From contig NZ_BMIH01000002.1 of assembly GCF_014641735.1 (NCBI RefSeq), positions 248,001 through 312,000 of the forward strand: a stretch of 64,000 nucleotides of DNA, written 5' to 3'. Every line of letters begins with the position of its first letter. Position 1 is the first letter of the stretch. The notes under the pieces are model-generated. The model did not search any database. It was not told where the DNA came from and saw only the letters and a program-made list of their open reading frames with translations. The translations under genes were made by a program, and so were the position numbers. Positions 17,347 to 25,801 of this stretch are shown piece by piece. The DNA comes from Sphingomonas metalli (GTDB lineage: Bacteria > Pseudomonadota > Alphaproteobacteria > Sphingomonadales > Sphingomonadaceae).

Positions 17347-18738
17347 TTATTGAGCGGTTTGCCTTTGCGGAGGTGAGGCGGTCACCTCCACGCCCAAGTT
17401 CAACGCTCCCGTAAAAGGACCGCCCGGCGCATCCATTGTAATTCCGCGTGGCAGTTTCGTCGGAGGGGGAGATGCCGTCTGCGGCTCGCAGTCGGTATCC
17501 GACGTGCAGGCCCAGTATGATCCCCCATTCCACCTGGCATCGAGACTGACGGTTTCGCCCTGCGGCAGATAGCCGGCCATTGGCAGGTAGGGTGGTTTGG
17601 CCCAAACCGGTGGCACCCGCATCGCATGCGCGTTTCCAACGAGTACGAGCACGCGCGTGCCTTTCGGGCTTCTGCCGAGCAGTGAGGCGGCGAGTGCGTT
17701 CTCGTAATGGCCCGGGTTAAAACCGCCGGGATCCGGATTATACAGGGGCTGGAAGGCGACGACGCTGGAAATGCGACCGGCGGATCGAAGTTCGCGCAGC
17801 CGCTCGAAAAGCCTGAAATATGCCTCGCTTGATCTACCGTCCTTGACGGTCTGGGTCCAAATGCGGCTCGAAAGGAACCGTGTGGTGGCCTCCGGTCCGC
17901 CGTCCGACCCGATGAATTCGTCAATGGCAGGTTGCTCGCTCGTCGCCTGCTCCACCGCGACGGTTACCGGTTTGGAGGCCGATGCCAAACAGACAAGATC
18001 GCCAAAAGCGTCTGGAGTTTCGGTGGTGCCATGTATTTCCCCCACCACGATCCAGCGCAGACGTGCCCGACCAAGCAGGGTTTCCGACGCGGGGATCGGG
18101 CGACAGCGAACTGGTTGCGCCGTTGCTGTGAAAGTCCGCGCGGTCGGGGCCGGAGCAAGCTGCTGGAGAGAAGGAACTGGCATGATGACCGGTTTGGGCC
18201 GGGACTCCTTCTCAAGCTCTGCGCGTCTCTCCTCCTGCTCCGCCAACGGTGGAACTCCCAGCGCGGCGCGCAGGCCATCCGACCCGAGCGAACGGTCAAA
18301 AGGCTCTTGGGTAGCCCGCCCATCCGACCCTACGCGAAACTGCGTACCGAGGATTTGCGGTTTGCCGATCGCCTGTAGATAACGATCAAGGGTCGCTGCC
18401 GCGATCCACGTCGCTTCCGCTTTTCCCCGCGCGACGGCGATCGTCGCGAGCAGGTGCGCCTTCAGATAATCTTCGGGTGTCCCCCCATGCTGGAACACAA
18501 AGGCGGCGTGGTAGAAATCATTGCCGCTATTCAAGGCATCGGCATCGAGTAGGGCTTGAGTTCGCTTTCGACGTACGTCGTCTTTTTGTCCGATGGTGTT
18601 GCCGTCAATCACGGGCCCCTGCCGATCCTTCTGATCCGCGTTGAATATGGCCGTCATTTCCGCGTTCGTCGGCCGGTTGGTAGCGCCTTCCGCCGCGAAG
18701 GACGGCGTGGCCGCGAACAATAGCGCGAAAGCGAGCAT
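17347..18738 (-). CDS. Exported two-domain protein: DUF6624-like + ChaN/EreA-like fold
   Basis: This 463-aa protein has a signal peptide (MLAFALLFAATPSFAAEG). The first domain, about 20-170, has DQKDRQ, DVRRKRTQALLDADAL, DFYHAAFVFQHGGTPEDYLKAH and LDRYLQAIGKPQILGTQF, which resembles DUF6624. After a proline-rich linker, the C-terminal domain has WIVVGEIHGTTETP, VAVEQA and VLVGNAHAMRVP. These are the acidic-His signatures of the ChaN/EreA/TraB-like superfamily, whose members bind metal or haem or act as hydrolases. No function can be named. GC is lower than in core genes. The start could lie a few codons earlier (18813 or a TTG). Confidence 0.75.
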   Translation of the reverse strand: MLAFALLFAATPSFAAEGATNRPTNAEMTAIFNADQKDRQGPVIDGNTIGQKDDVRRKRTQALLDADALNSGNDFYHAAFVFQHGGTPEDYLKAHLLATIAVARGKAEATWIAAATLDRYLQAIGKPQILGTQFRVGSDGRATQEPFDRSLGSDGLRAALGVPPLAEQEERRAELEKESRPKPVIMPVPSLQQLAPAPTARTFTATAQPVRCRPIPASETLLGRARLRWIVVGEIHGTTETPDAFGDLVCLASASKPVTVAVEQATSEQPAIDEFIGSDGGPEATTRFLSSRIWTQTVKDGRSSEAYFRLFERLRELRSAGRISSVVAFQPLYNPDPGGFNPGHYENALAASLLGRSPKGTRVLVLVGNAHAMRVPPVWAKPPYLPMAGYLPQGETVSLDARWNGGSYWACTSDTDCEPQTASPPPTKLPRGITMDAPGGPFTGALNLGVEVTASPPQRQTAQ

Positions 18739-19053
18739 ACTATAGCGGATCAAGGACAACTCGGACTGGTGGGCAGGTGCCGCATGATGCGTTCTGCCGG
18801 AGCCATTCTGCAAGGCGCATGTCTACTGCTATCGCTACTCGTCGGGCGAAACTTTCCCAAATCGTCACGGTGGCGCGTTTCCGGGAAGCCGGCCGTTCTC
18901 CCGAGATTCGATCCTCTGCGGGAATATGCCGCGATACGCTTCGTCGGCTAGGGTCGTGACCACCCTTTGGGTCAACGTCGATCGTTGACCGCTTCCACAC
19001 CCCCACCGCAAACCGCTTGCCCCCGCCCCACCCGATCGGCCAAACGCCCGGCG
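18739..19053. other. Divergent promoter region, no gene seen
   Basis: This 315-bp spacer separates the ChaN-like gene (minus) from the HerA-like ATPase (plus). It contains a perfect 7-bp dyad at 18971-18989. Two short overlapping open frames have no recognisable features and I do not call them genes. Confidence 0.5.
18971..18989. promoter_or_regulatory. Perfect inverted repeat GTCAACG-N5-CGTTGAC
   Basis: A 7-bp perfect dyad with a 5-base centre, TCGAT, has the size and symmetry of an operator for a dimeric repressor. It lies 65 bases upstream of the HerA-like ATPase start. No regulator is assigned. Confidence 0.45.
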
Positions 19054-20523
19054 ATGACCGTCAGCGTAGACATGGGTCGCGACTCGAACGGCGCGGCCGT
19101 CCCGATCGATCTGGAGGAACTGCTGGCCACCCGCCTGCTGGTGCAGGGCAATTCGGGGTCGGGCAAGTCGCACCTCCTGCGCCGCCTGCTCGAGCGCTCG
19201 GCGGGGCAGGTGCAGCAGGTGGTGATCGATCCCGAAGGCGACTTCGTCACCCTGTCGGCCGCTTACGGCCATGTCGCGATCGAGGCGGCGGACTATTCGA
19301 TCCCGGAGATCGAGCGGCTCGGCGGGCGCATCCGCGAGCATCGCGCCTCGGTCGTCCTGTCGCTCGAGGGGCTGGAGGCGGAAGGGCAGATGCGCTGCGC
19401 CGCCGCCTTCCTCAACGCGCTGTTCGATGCCCCACGCGAACATTGGTATCCCGCGCTGGTCGTGGTCGACGAGGCGCAGCTCTTCGCGCCCGCCGGCGGC
19501 GGCGAGGTGGCGGAGGAGGTGCGCCGTGCCTCGCTGTCGGCGATGACCAATCTGATGTGCCGCGGCCGCAAGCGCGGGCTGGCCGGCGTGATCGCCACGC
19601 AGCGGCTGGCGAAGCTCGCCAAGAATGTCGCCGCCGAAGCCTCCAACTTCCTGATGGGGCGGACCTTTCTCGACATCGATATGGCGCGCGCGGCCGATCT
19701 GCTCGGCATGGAGCGCCGCCAGGCGGAGGCAATCCGCGACCTTCCCCGTGGCGCCTTCATGGCGCTCGGTCCCGCCGTGTCACGCCGTCCGGTGACGGTA
19801 CGGATCGGCGCGGTCGAAACCTCCGCGCGCTCCGGCAGTCCCAAGCTGACGCCCCTGCCCGAGGCGAAGCCGATGGACCTGTCGGACCTGCTCGCCGAGC
19901 CGGAGGCCCCGTCCCTGCCCTTCGCCTTCGAGCCGCGCCCGCGCCGCGTCCCGACCGACGAGCTTGCCGCCGAGATCGAGCGGCCGAGCGCCGACATCAT
20001 CACGCCCTTCGCCCCCGCTCCGGCCCTGCCGGAAAAGGACGAGGAGGAGGTGGAGGCGATCTATGCCGAGGCGCTCCGTGCGATCGTCGCCGATGCCGAT
20101 GCGGCGCTGCGACCGCCCTCGGTGCTGTTCCAGGATTTCCAGGTCCGCTGCCGCATGGCCGGACTGCCCAAGCCCGCGCTCGACATGCCGGCCTTCACCC
20201 GCCGCCTGTCCTGCGCGCGGGCCGGCATCTTCGACATCCACGCCCCCGAATGGGCCGACGCGCTGGCGCTCGCGGGCACCCTGCCCGACGATATGATGGG
20301 CGCCTTCCTCCTCGTCGCCCGCGCCGCGCGCGAGGGGCGCCCCTGCCCCAGCGATACCGAGCTCGCCACGACCTATGGCACCAGCTCGCTCGGCCGCGTG
20401 CGCCGCCTGATCGGCTATATCGAGAGCCGCGACCTGTTCGTGACCCGGGTCGACCTGTCCGGCAAACGCTCCATCACCATCCCGCGACTGGGCTGGACGA
20501 CGGAGCCGGCCGAGGCGGCCTGA
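19054..20523 (+). CDS. HerA/DUF87-like ATP-binding protein
   Basis: This 489-aa cytoplasmic P-loop ATPase has Walker A GNSGSGKSH (about 32-40), DPEGDFVTL, Walker B LVVVDEAQLFAP, and a sensor-like GLAGVIATQRLAKLAKNV. A middle low-complexity acidic/proline-rich linker (about 260-345) leads to a C-terminal helical/winged-helix part (SDTELATTYGTSSLGRVRRL). The layout matches HerA/FtsK-type DUF87 ATPases, which translocate DNA or act with nucleases. No NurA-like nuclease is adjacent, so the role is undefined. I chose the ATG at 19054; the frame is open upstream. The last 50 bases overlap the convergent glycosyltransferase gene. Confidence 0.82.
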   Translation: MTVSVDMGRDSNGAAVPIDLEELLATRLLVQGNSGSGKSHLLRRLLERSAGQVQQVVIDPEGDFVTLSAAYGHVAIEAADYSIPEIERLGGRIREHRASVVLSLEGLEAEGQMRCAAAFLNALFDAPREHWYPALVVVDEAQLFAPAGGGEVAEEVRRASLSAMTNLMCRGRKRGLAGVIATQRLAKLAKNVAAEASNFLMGRTFLDIDMARAADLLGMERRQAEAIRDLPRGAFMALGPAVSRRPVTVRIGAVETSARSGSPKLTPLPEAKPMDLSDLLAEPEAPSLPFAFEPRPRRVPTDELAAEIERPSADIITPFAPAPALPEKDEEEVEAIYAEALRAIVADADAALRPPSVLFQDFQVRCRMAGLPKPALDMPAFTRRLSCARAGIFDIHAPEWADALALAGTLPDDMMGAFLLVARAAREGRPCPSDTELATTYGTSSLGRVRRLIGYIESRDLFVTRVDLSGKRSITIPRLGWTTEPAEAA

Positions 20524-21454
20524 TGGCGATCCGCGACCGTGAAAGAGCTCGAACCGATTTTGCGACTTGGACAACAAAGATCGGCGAAATCAGAATTCCG
20601 ATCACGACCCATTTGTTGAGGTGCATCGCGTCCAGAAAGTGCGAGCGGCGCAATGCTCGCCAACTAACACGTTTACTTGCTTTGAGCTCGAACAGCGTTT
20701 TACGGCTAAAAAGATTCATGTTGGCTGAATGGGCCTTGACGACGCTCGGCATCTCCGAAGGGGATACCACTTTGGGGAAGGCGGATACCACTGAAACCCA
20801 GTCGTCGACGAAGACGTCAAGCATGGCGCTTTGCCAATAGCTGGGTTTGTCCACCGTCCCAATGCTCGGTTCTCCAAACCAGCCGATCTTAGCAGGATTT
20901 GAGCTTAAATAGCCCAGGATCACGCTGATCTGCGGGAAGTTTCGCTTCACGATGATGTCATTTGCCGCCCATCGGATGACGTTCCGATGGTAAATTGTCG
21001 CTCCCGTCATGGTCTGATGCCACAATCGATCCCGCGCCAGGTGGAGCGCGTCGTCACCCTCTGCCGCTTTTACCGTTCGGGTATCTGAGCAGTGTGAGTT
21101 TACAAAGACCATATCCTGACCGGTGAGGAAGCGCTTGATTCGAGCAAGCTGCCCTCTCTTGACCCAGCGCGCATCGCCCAGAAGCCAGACATAATCCGCT
21201 TCCGGCCACAACAGCGTCTGCAGAACGTTACCGTCGTGGCGAAGCGCCGGCCGATTGTGACGATAGTGGATGTTAGGATAGCGCTGCGACAGATCAGCTA
21301 CCATGGCTTCTGTGTCGGCATCGCTGCTGTCGTCCGAGATATAGATTGCGACGCCCAGGGCCTCGGCATCGTCGAGCACTTCAGCTAGGCAGCGTCGAAG
21401 AACATCCGGCCGTTGATATGTGGGGATGGCAATTGCGAGCGTTGCGTCAGTCAC
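20474..21454 (-). CDS. Family 2 glycosyltransferase
   Basis: This 326-aa GT-A fold enzyme begins TLAIAIPTYQRPDVLRRCLAEVL. ISDDSSDADTE supplies the nucleotide-sugar-binding acids, and the DxD-like position reads WLLGDARW rather than DAD or DDD. A hydrophobic stretch near the C-terminus (WVVIGILISPIFVVQVAK) may anchor it to the membrane. It probably transfers a sugar in surface polysaccharide assembly with the epimerase upstream, with which it overlaps by 8 bases. GC is clearly lower than in the neighbours. The last residues (RPPRPAPSSSPVAGW) are read from the antisense of the ATPase gene, suggesting a replaced C-terminus. Confidence 0.85.
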   Translation of the reverse strand: MTDATLAIAIPTYQRPDVLRRCLAEVLDDAEALGVAIYISDDSSDADTEAMVADLSQRYPNIHYRHNRPALRHDGNVLQTLLWPEADYVWLLGDARWVKRGQLARIKRFLTGQDMVFVNSHCSDTRTVKAAEGDDALHLARDRLWHQTMTGATIYHRNVIRWAANDIIVKRNFPQISVILGYLSSNPAKIGWFGEPSIGTVDKPSYWQSAMLDVFVDDWVSVVSAFPKVVSPSEMPSVVKAHSANMNLFSRKTLFELKASKRVSWRALRRSHFLDAMHLNKWVVIGILISPIFVVQVAKSVRALSRSRIAIRPPRPAPSSSPVAGW

Positions 21455-22373
21455 CGATCATCCCCTTAATTCGCGCAAAGTCTCTGATACCCGCTTCCAG
21501 TGACCGCGGCGCTACCGATACGAGACTTCTGAGCTTCTCAGTATCCACTACAATCCTAGACACGTCCGTCGCGCGGCCAGGACGGAAATGCAGAGCTATC
21601 GGCCGCTGGAGCACGCATTCGACCGTGTTCACGACTTCGAGCAGAGAATATCCTACACCGCTACCGACATTGACAGTCATATTGCGCTGGTTTCCCGATC
21701 CCGCCAGTTCCACAACAGCATCAACAAGGTCGTCGACATAAATATAGTCCCGAATAGCTCGGCCATCCCCCCAAACTTCCAGTTCCTGGCCAGCCTGCAC
21801 CCGCGAGAATATAGTAGCTATCAGGCCCTGCCGCCCGTCGCCCGCCTGATAACGACCAAACGGGTTGGAAGGCCGGACAATAATATACTCGAGCCCCACC
21901 GTGCGATGGAGAAAACGCACCAGTTGCTCAATTTCAAGCTTTAATTGACCATAGAAGCTGATTGGCGCGCACTCATCCGATTCGCTAGCCGCACCCGATG
22001 CCGTTGCACCGTAGATTGCTCCACCCGAAGAGAAATAGATTAGCGGGATGTGCCGGCTAGCTGCGATCTGTCCCAATTGAAGGAATGGCTCCACCAAGGC
22101 AGATCGTTCGGCCAGATATGATTGCGCGGGACTGGAAGGGATCATAGAGGAGGCGAGATACACGATGACATCGATCGACTGAGTGTCGATCAAATCCGCA
22201 ATAAGGTGACGACTCGTCCAATCGAGGACAATTTTAGCACCCTGCAGGTCCGGCATCGCAGGCGCTCTTCGCAACGTGGTGATCGAACGATGTCCATAGT
22301 TGTGAAGACGCGCAGCCAGATTGGCGCCGATAAAGCCATTCCCCCCGATCAACAGGAACGTCGCCACACCCAC
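21447..22373 (-). CDS. NAD-dependent epimerase/dehydratase (extended SDR)
   Basis: This 308-aa nucleotide-sugar enzyme has the Rossmann motif GGNGFIG at about 9-15, a catalytic serine region YFSSGGAIYG, and the catalytic YGQLKLE (YxxxK). It also has the UDP-sugar epimerase-type RPSNPFGRYQ and VWGDGRAIRDYIYVDDLVDA. It most resembles UDP-glucose/GlcNAc 4-epimerases or dTDP-sugar reductases; the exact sugar is unknown. It is followed, overlapping by 8 bases, by a glycosyltransferase, making a two-gene polysaccharide unit of lower GC than the chromosome. It is distinct from the galE at 33030. Confidence 0.88.
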   Translation of the reverse strand: MGVATFLLIGGNGFIGANLAARLHNYGHRSITTLRRAPAMPDLQGAKIVLDWTSRHLIADLIDTQSIDVIVYLASSMIPSSPAQSYLAERSALVEPFLQLGQIAASRHIPLIYFSSGGAIYGATASGAASESDECAPISFYGQLKLEIEQLVRFLHRTVGLEYIIVRPSNPFGRYQAGDGRQGLIATIFSRVQAGQELEVWGDGRAIRDYIYVDDLVDAVVELAGSGNQRNMTVNVGSGVGYSLLEVVNTVECVLQRPIALHFRPGRATDVSRIVVDTEKLRSLVSVAPRSLEAGIRDFARIKGMIGD

Positions 22374-22807
22374 CCCCCGGCAGAACCAACAACCAGTCGC
22401 TGACCATCCCCCGATGGCCTGACAGCTTCCCTCCTTCGCGCAGGGAAAAACCAGCTGTCATCACGCCGATTCCGGTCGTTTATACTCGCTAACCCGTTGG
22501 CAATGCGAATCCTTTATCGGCCGTTAACCGAATTCGGATACGTTCTTCCGGCAGACGGCCGTCGCTTGCCTCGACGATACTGAGCGCGCAGAATGCTGCG
22601 CGCTTGTCATACCAATTGTAGCAAGCCCGAAGGCGGGTGCGGTGGTATCATGTGCCAGGCATGCGTCGCGGCCCGGTCTCCCACCTTCATCCAGATAGCG
22701 GTTTCAAATAGCGCCGCGGGAATCATCAAATTCGGCATATTGGTCGGTGAGACAAGAGTCTTCATTCCAGACACGCTTTTTGAGAAACCTGCCTCACCAA
22801 TCGTCTG
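22374..22807. other. Low-GC spacer, no gene seen
   Basis: This 434-bp stretch upstream of the epimerase and downstream of gapR keeps the lower GC of the glycosyltransferase pair. It includes a 9-bp stem hairpin at 22583-22604 (AGCGCGCAG-AATG-CTGCGCGCT). An 80-codon frame at 22593-22835 looks unremarkable and overlaps gapR, so I do not call it. The stretch may hold the promoter of the polysaccharide pair and the outer edge of the insertion. Confidence 0.45.
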
Positions 22808-23071
22808 TTACAGCATCCCCAGCGCCTGCATATAGGTCTCGAGGATGGCCTCTTCCTCCTGATACTCCTCGCGCTTCTTCTTGCGGATCGACATGATCTT
22901 CCGGATCGCCTTGGGGTCGTAGCCGCGGCCCTTGGCCTCGGCGAACACGTCCTTGATGTCGTCGGCGATGCCCTTCTTCTCTTCCTCCAGCCGCTCGGCG
23001 CGCTCGATCAGCAGGCGCAGCTCCTCCGCCGCGACCTGACCGCCACCCATGCCCTCGCCCCGCTCGTCCAT
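22808..23071 (-). CDS. gapR: GapR-family nucleoid-associated protein (DUF2312/UPF0335)
   Basis: This 87-aa protein is nearly all helical with a coiled coil: [29 protein letters not shown], where I cite only residues from about 13 to 41. Then come [17 protein letters not shown] and the basic [10 protein letters not shown], ending [10 protein letters not shown]. This is the DUF2312 pattern of Caulobacter GapR, which clamps over-twisted AT-rich DNA ahead of replication and transcription. The ATG at 23071 has GGAGAG upstream. The GapR assignment rests on family pattern. Confidence 0.87.
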   Translation of the reverse strand: MDERGEGMGGGQVAAEELRLLIERAERLEEEKKGIADDIKDVFAEAKGRGYDPKAIRKIMSIRKKKREEYQEEEAILETYMQALGML

Positions 23072-23284
23072 CGTCTCTCCATCCCGTGAAAAAGCGCCGC
23101 CCGGCCCTGCCCGCGACTGCGCGCGGAAAGGGGGCGGCGTGGTTAACCCTGTCGGGTGCGGCGGGCGCTCTAGTGGATCGGCGCGCGGGGCTCAAGCCGG
23201 GTTGCGATCGGGTGTGGCAATCCGCCAGCGGGCGGCGTAAGGGCGCGGGCAAATCCGTCAGCCATCCGCCTCGAGGACGCGCCC

Positions 23285-23725
23285 ATGCGCATCGCCATCG
23301 CCTCCGATCATGCCGCCGTGTCGCTGAAAGACGCGCTCGTGGTGTGGCTGCGCGAGGACGGGCACGCGGTGCTGGACCTCGGCACCCATGGCGATGCGCG
23401 GGTCGACTATCCCGACTACGGCTTCGCGCTCGCCGAGGCACTGGCGGACGGCCGGGCGGAGCGCGGCGTCGCGGTGTGCGGCTCCGGCATCGGCATCTCG
23501 ATCGCCGCCAACCGCCACCCGGCCTGCCGCTGCGCGCTCGTGTCGGAGCCACTGTCCGCGGCGCTCGCCCGCCAGCACAACGATGCCAACGCCATCGCCT
23601 TCGGCGCTCGCCTCATCGGCGAGGACATGGCCAAGGCCTGCATTACCGCCTTTCTGACGACCGGCTTCGACGGCGGCCGTCACCAGCCCCGAGTCGCCAA
23701 GCTCGCCAAGGAGTTCGCCCTATGA
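23285..23725 (+). CDS. rpiB: Ribose 5-phosphate isomerase B
   Basis: This 146-aa enzyme interconverts ribose 5-phosphate and ribulose 5-phosphate in the non-oxidative pentose phosphate pathway. It has the family N-terminus [15 protein letters not shown], the DYPDYG loop, the catalytic-cysteine motif [14 protein letters not shown], and [13 protein letters not shown]. The stop overlaps the glyA start as ATGA (23722-23725), so the two are translationally coupled. rpiB-glyA is a common alphaproteobacterial pair. Confidence 0.95.
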   Translation: MRIAIASDHAAVSLKDALVVWLREDGHAVLDLGTHGDARVDYPDYGFALAEALADGRAERGVAVCGSGIGISIAANRHPACRCALVSEPLSAALARQHNDANAIAFGARLIGEDMAKACITAFLTTGFDGGRHQPRVAKLAKEFAL

Positions 23726-25032
23726 GCACCCAGCCGCACGATCTCTCCGAGGTCCAGCCCGACGGATTCTACACCCGCGGCCTGGCCGAGGCCGATGCCG
23801 CCGTCTTCGCCGGCATCGCGCAGGAACTGGAACGCGAACAGACGCAGATCGAGCTGATCGCGTCGGAGAACATCGTGTCGCAGGCGGTGCTCGAGGCACA
23901 GGGCTCGGTCTTCACCAACAAATATGCGGAAGGCTATCCGGGCAAGCGCTATTATCAGGGCTGCCACCCGTCCGACGTGGTGGAGACGCTCGCGATCGAG
24001 CGCGCCAAGCAGCTGTTCGGCTGCGGCTTCGCCAACGTCCAGCCGCATTCGGGCGCGCAGGCGAACGGCGCGGTGATGCTGGCGCTAGTCAGGCCGGGCG
24101 ACACGATCCTGGGGATGAGCCTCGACGCCGGCGGCCACCTGACCCATGGCGCGCGCGCGGCGATGAGCGGCAAGTGGTTCAACGCCGTCCAATATGGCGT
24201 CGACCCCGACACGCATCTGATCGACTATGACGCGGTCGAGGCGCTGGCGGTCGAGCATCAGCCCAAGCTAATCATCGCCGGCGGCAGCGCCTATCCGCGC
24301 GTGATCGACTTCCAGCGTTTCCGCGCGATCGCCGACAAGGTCGGCGCCTACTTCATGGTCGACATGGCGCATTTCGCCGGCATCGTCGCCGCGGGACTGC
24401 ACCCCACCCCCTTCGGCCATGCGCATGTCGTCACCACCACGACGCACAAGACGCTGCGCGGCCCGCGCGGCGGCATGATCCTGACCGATGACGAGGCGAT
24501 CGCCAAGAAAATCAACTCGGCGGTCTTCCCGGGGCTGCAGGGTGGCCCGCTGATGCACGTCGTCGCGGCCAAGGCCGTCGCCTTCGGCGAGGCGCTCCGT
24601 CCCGAGTACAAGAGCTACATCGCCGCGGTGGTGGAGAATGCCAAGGTCCTCGCCGCGACCCTGAAGGAGCGCGGGGCGGACGTGATCGCCGGGGGCACCG
24701 ACACGCATCTGGCGCTGATCGACCTTCGCCCGCTCGGCATCACCGGCAAGGATGCGGACGAGGCGCTGGAGCGCGCCGGCATCACCTGCAACAAGAACGG
24801 CATCCCCAACGATCCGCTGCCGCCGGTCAAGACCAGCGGCATCCGCGTCGGCTCGCCCGCCGGCACCACCCGCGGCTTCGGCGTCGCCGAGTTCCGCGAG
24901 ATCGGCAATATGGTCGCCGATGTGCTCGACGGCCTGCGCGAGAAGGGCGAGGCCGGAAACCCGGAGGTCGAGGCAGACGTTCGGAACCGGGTGCGGGCCC
25001 TGTGCGCGCGCTTCCCCATCTATCAAGGATAA
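23722..25032 (+). CDS. glyA: Serine hydroxymethyltransferase
   Basis: This 436-aa PLP enzyme converts serine and tetrahydrofolate to glycine and 5,10-methylene-[37 protein letters not shown] and the PLP-lysine motif [15 protein letters not shown] are intact. [15 protein letters not shown] and [15 protein letters not shown] are also present. I chose the ATG at 23722 (MSTQPHDL), which overlaps rpiB by 4 bases; the frame is open upstream but lies within rpiB. It is followed 3 bases later by a small membrane protein gene and then nrdR. Confidence 0.97.
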   Translation: MSTQPHDLSEVQPDGFYTRGLAEADAAVFAGIAQELEREQTQIELIASENIVSQAVLEAQGSVFTNKYAEGYPGKRYYQGCHPSDVVETLAIERAKQLFGCGFANVQPHSGAQANGAVMLALVRPGDTILGMSLDAGGHLTHGARAAMSGKWFNAVQYGVDPDTHLIDYDAVEALAVEHQPKLIIAGGSAYPRVIDFQRFRAIADKVGAYFMVDMAHFAGIVAAGLHPTPFGHAHVVTTTTHKTLRGPRGGMILTDDEAIAKKINSAVFPGLQGGPLMHVVAAKAVAFGEALRPEYKSYIAAVVENAKVLAATLKERGADVIAGGTDTHLALIDLRPLGITGKDADEALERAGITCNKNGIPNDPLPPVKTSGIRVGSPAGTTRGFGVAEFREIGNMVADVLDGLREKGEAGNPEVEADVRNRVRALCARFPIYQG

Positions 25033-25035
25033 GCC

Positions 25036-25218
25036 ATGTCGATCGACCAGAAAGCCCGCGAAGTGCAGGACGAGATCAAGGCGACGCCCGGTCTCGGCAA
25101 GAAGATGGCCAAATATGGCGCGATCGGCGCGGTGATCGCCATCCCCGTGCCCTTTGTCGGCCCGGTATTCGGCGCGATCGCCGGGGCCGCGCTCGCCTAT
25201 GCCAAGCGGCACGACTGA
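25036..25218 (+). CDS. Small membrane protein with glycine-zipper-like helix, function unknown
   Basis: This 60-aa protein has a charged amphipathic N-terminus (MSIDQKAREVQDEIKATPGLGKKMAKY) of which only about residues 1-27 are soluble. A single hydrophobic segment (GAIGAVIAIPVPFVGP, then VFGAIAGAALAYA) rich in Gly/Ala follows, ending KRHD. AAGGA precedes the ATG, and the gene starts 3 bases after glyA and ends 8 before nrdR, so it is expressed with them. No family was recognised. A small inner-membrane or membrane-active protein is plausible. Confidence 0.75.
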   Translation: MSIDQKAREVQDEIKATPGLGKKMAKYGAIGAVIAIPVPFVGPVFGAIAGAALAYAKRHD

Positions 25219-25226
25219 GCTGCTGA

Positions 25227-25688
25227 ATGCGCTGCCCGTTCTGCGGCCATGACGACAGCCAGGTAAAGGACAGCCGCCCCACCGATGACGGGGCGGCCAT
25301 CCGCCGTCGGCGCCAGTGCGAGGGCTGCGCCGCGCGCTTCACCACGTTCGAGCGGATCCAGCTGCGTGAATTGACCGTGCTGAAGAGCGAGAACCGGCGC
25401 GAGCCGTTCGACCGCGAAAAGCTGATGCGCTCCGTCTCGATCGCCGCGCGCAAGCGCCCGGTCGAGCCGGCCCGCATCGAGAAGCTGGTCAGCGGCATCC
25501 AGCGCCGGCTGGAGACCACCGGCGAAAGCGAGGTGACCAGCGCCCGCATCGGCGAGCTGGTGATGGAGGGACTGAAGGGCCTCGACTCGGTCGCCTATAT
25601 CCGCTTCGCCTCGGTCTATCGCGACTTCAGCGAGGCGCGGGACTTCGAGGCGTTTGCGGGGCAGGTGGAGGAGGTCGGCAAGGGGTGA
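25227..25688 (+). CDS. nrdR: Transcriptional repressor NrdR
   Basis: This 153-aa ATP/dATP-sensing repressor of ribonucleotide reductase genes has an N-terminal zinc ribbon, [17 protein letters not shown] with the second pair in [13 protein letters not shown]. The ATP-cone domain follows ([20 protein letters not shown], about 50-140). [14 protein letters not shown] is the standard end of the cone. It follows glyA and the small membrane gene on the same strand. No NrdR box was searched for successfully here, and the nrd genes lie outside the window. Confidence 0.96.
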   Translation: MRCPFCGHDDSQVKDSRPTDDGAAIRRRRQCEGCAARFTTFERIQLRELTVLKSENRREPFDREKLMRSVSIAARKRPVEPARIEKLVSGIQRRLETTGESEVTSARIGELVMEGLKGLDSVAYIRFASVYRDFSEARDFEAFAGQVEEVGKG

Positions 25689-25737
25689 GGGGCAACGGTT
25701 CCGGCACCTGCCTCGCCCCCAGCCCGATCCCACCCCT

Positions 25738-25791
25738 CCGTTCGTCCTGAGTAGCGGCTGAGCGCAGGCGAAGACGCGTATCGAAGGACAG
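25738..25791. repeat. REP-like element, family D
   Basis: This is a copy of the CCGTTCGTCCTGAG...GCGAAGGC...TCGAAGGAC type, between nrdR and the GIY-YIG gene. Its 3' end, GAAGGAC, sits about 11 bases before the GIY-YIG ATG and may serve as its ribosome-binding site. Confidence 0.7.
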
Positions 25792-25801
25792 CCCGAGCCC
25801 G

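Noticed and set aside
18769..18959. Two overlapping short frames in the ATPase/ChaN-like divergent spacer
   Set aside because: Neither has a ribosome site or a recognisable protein pattern.
20524..20840. Open frame continuing past the ATPase stop in another register
   Set aside because: It lies antisense to the glycosyltransferase and has no features of its own.
22593..22835. 80-codon plus-strand frame in the low-GC spacer
   Set aside because: No recognisable features, no clear ribosome site, and it runs into the 3' end of gapR on the other strand.
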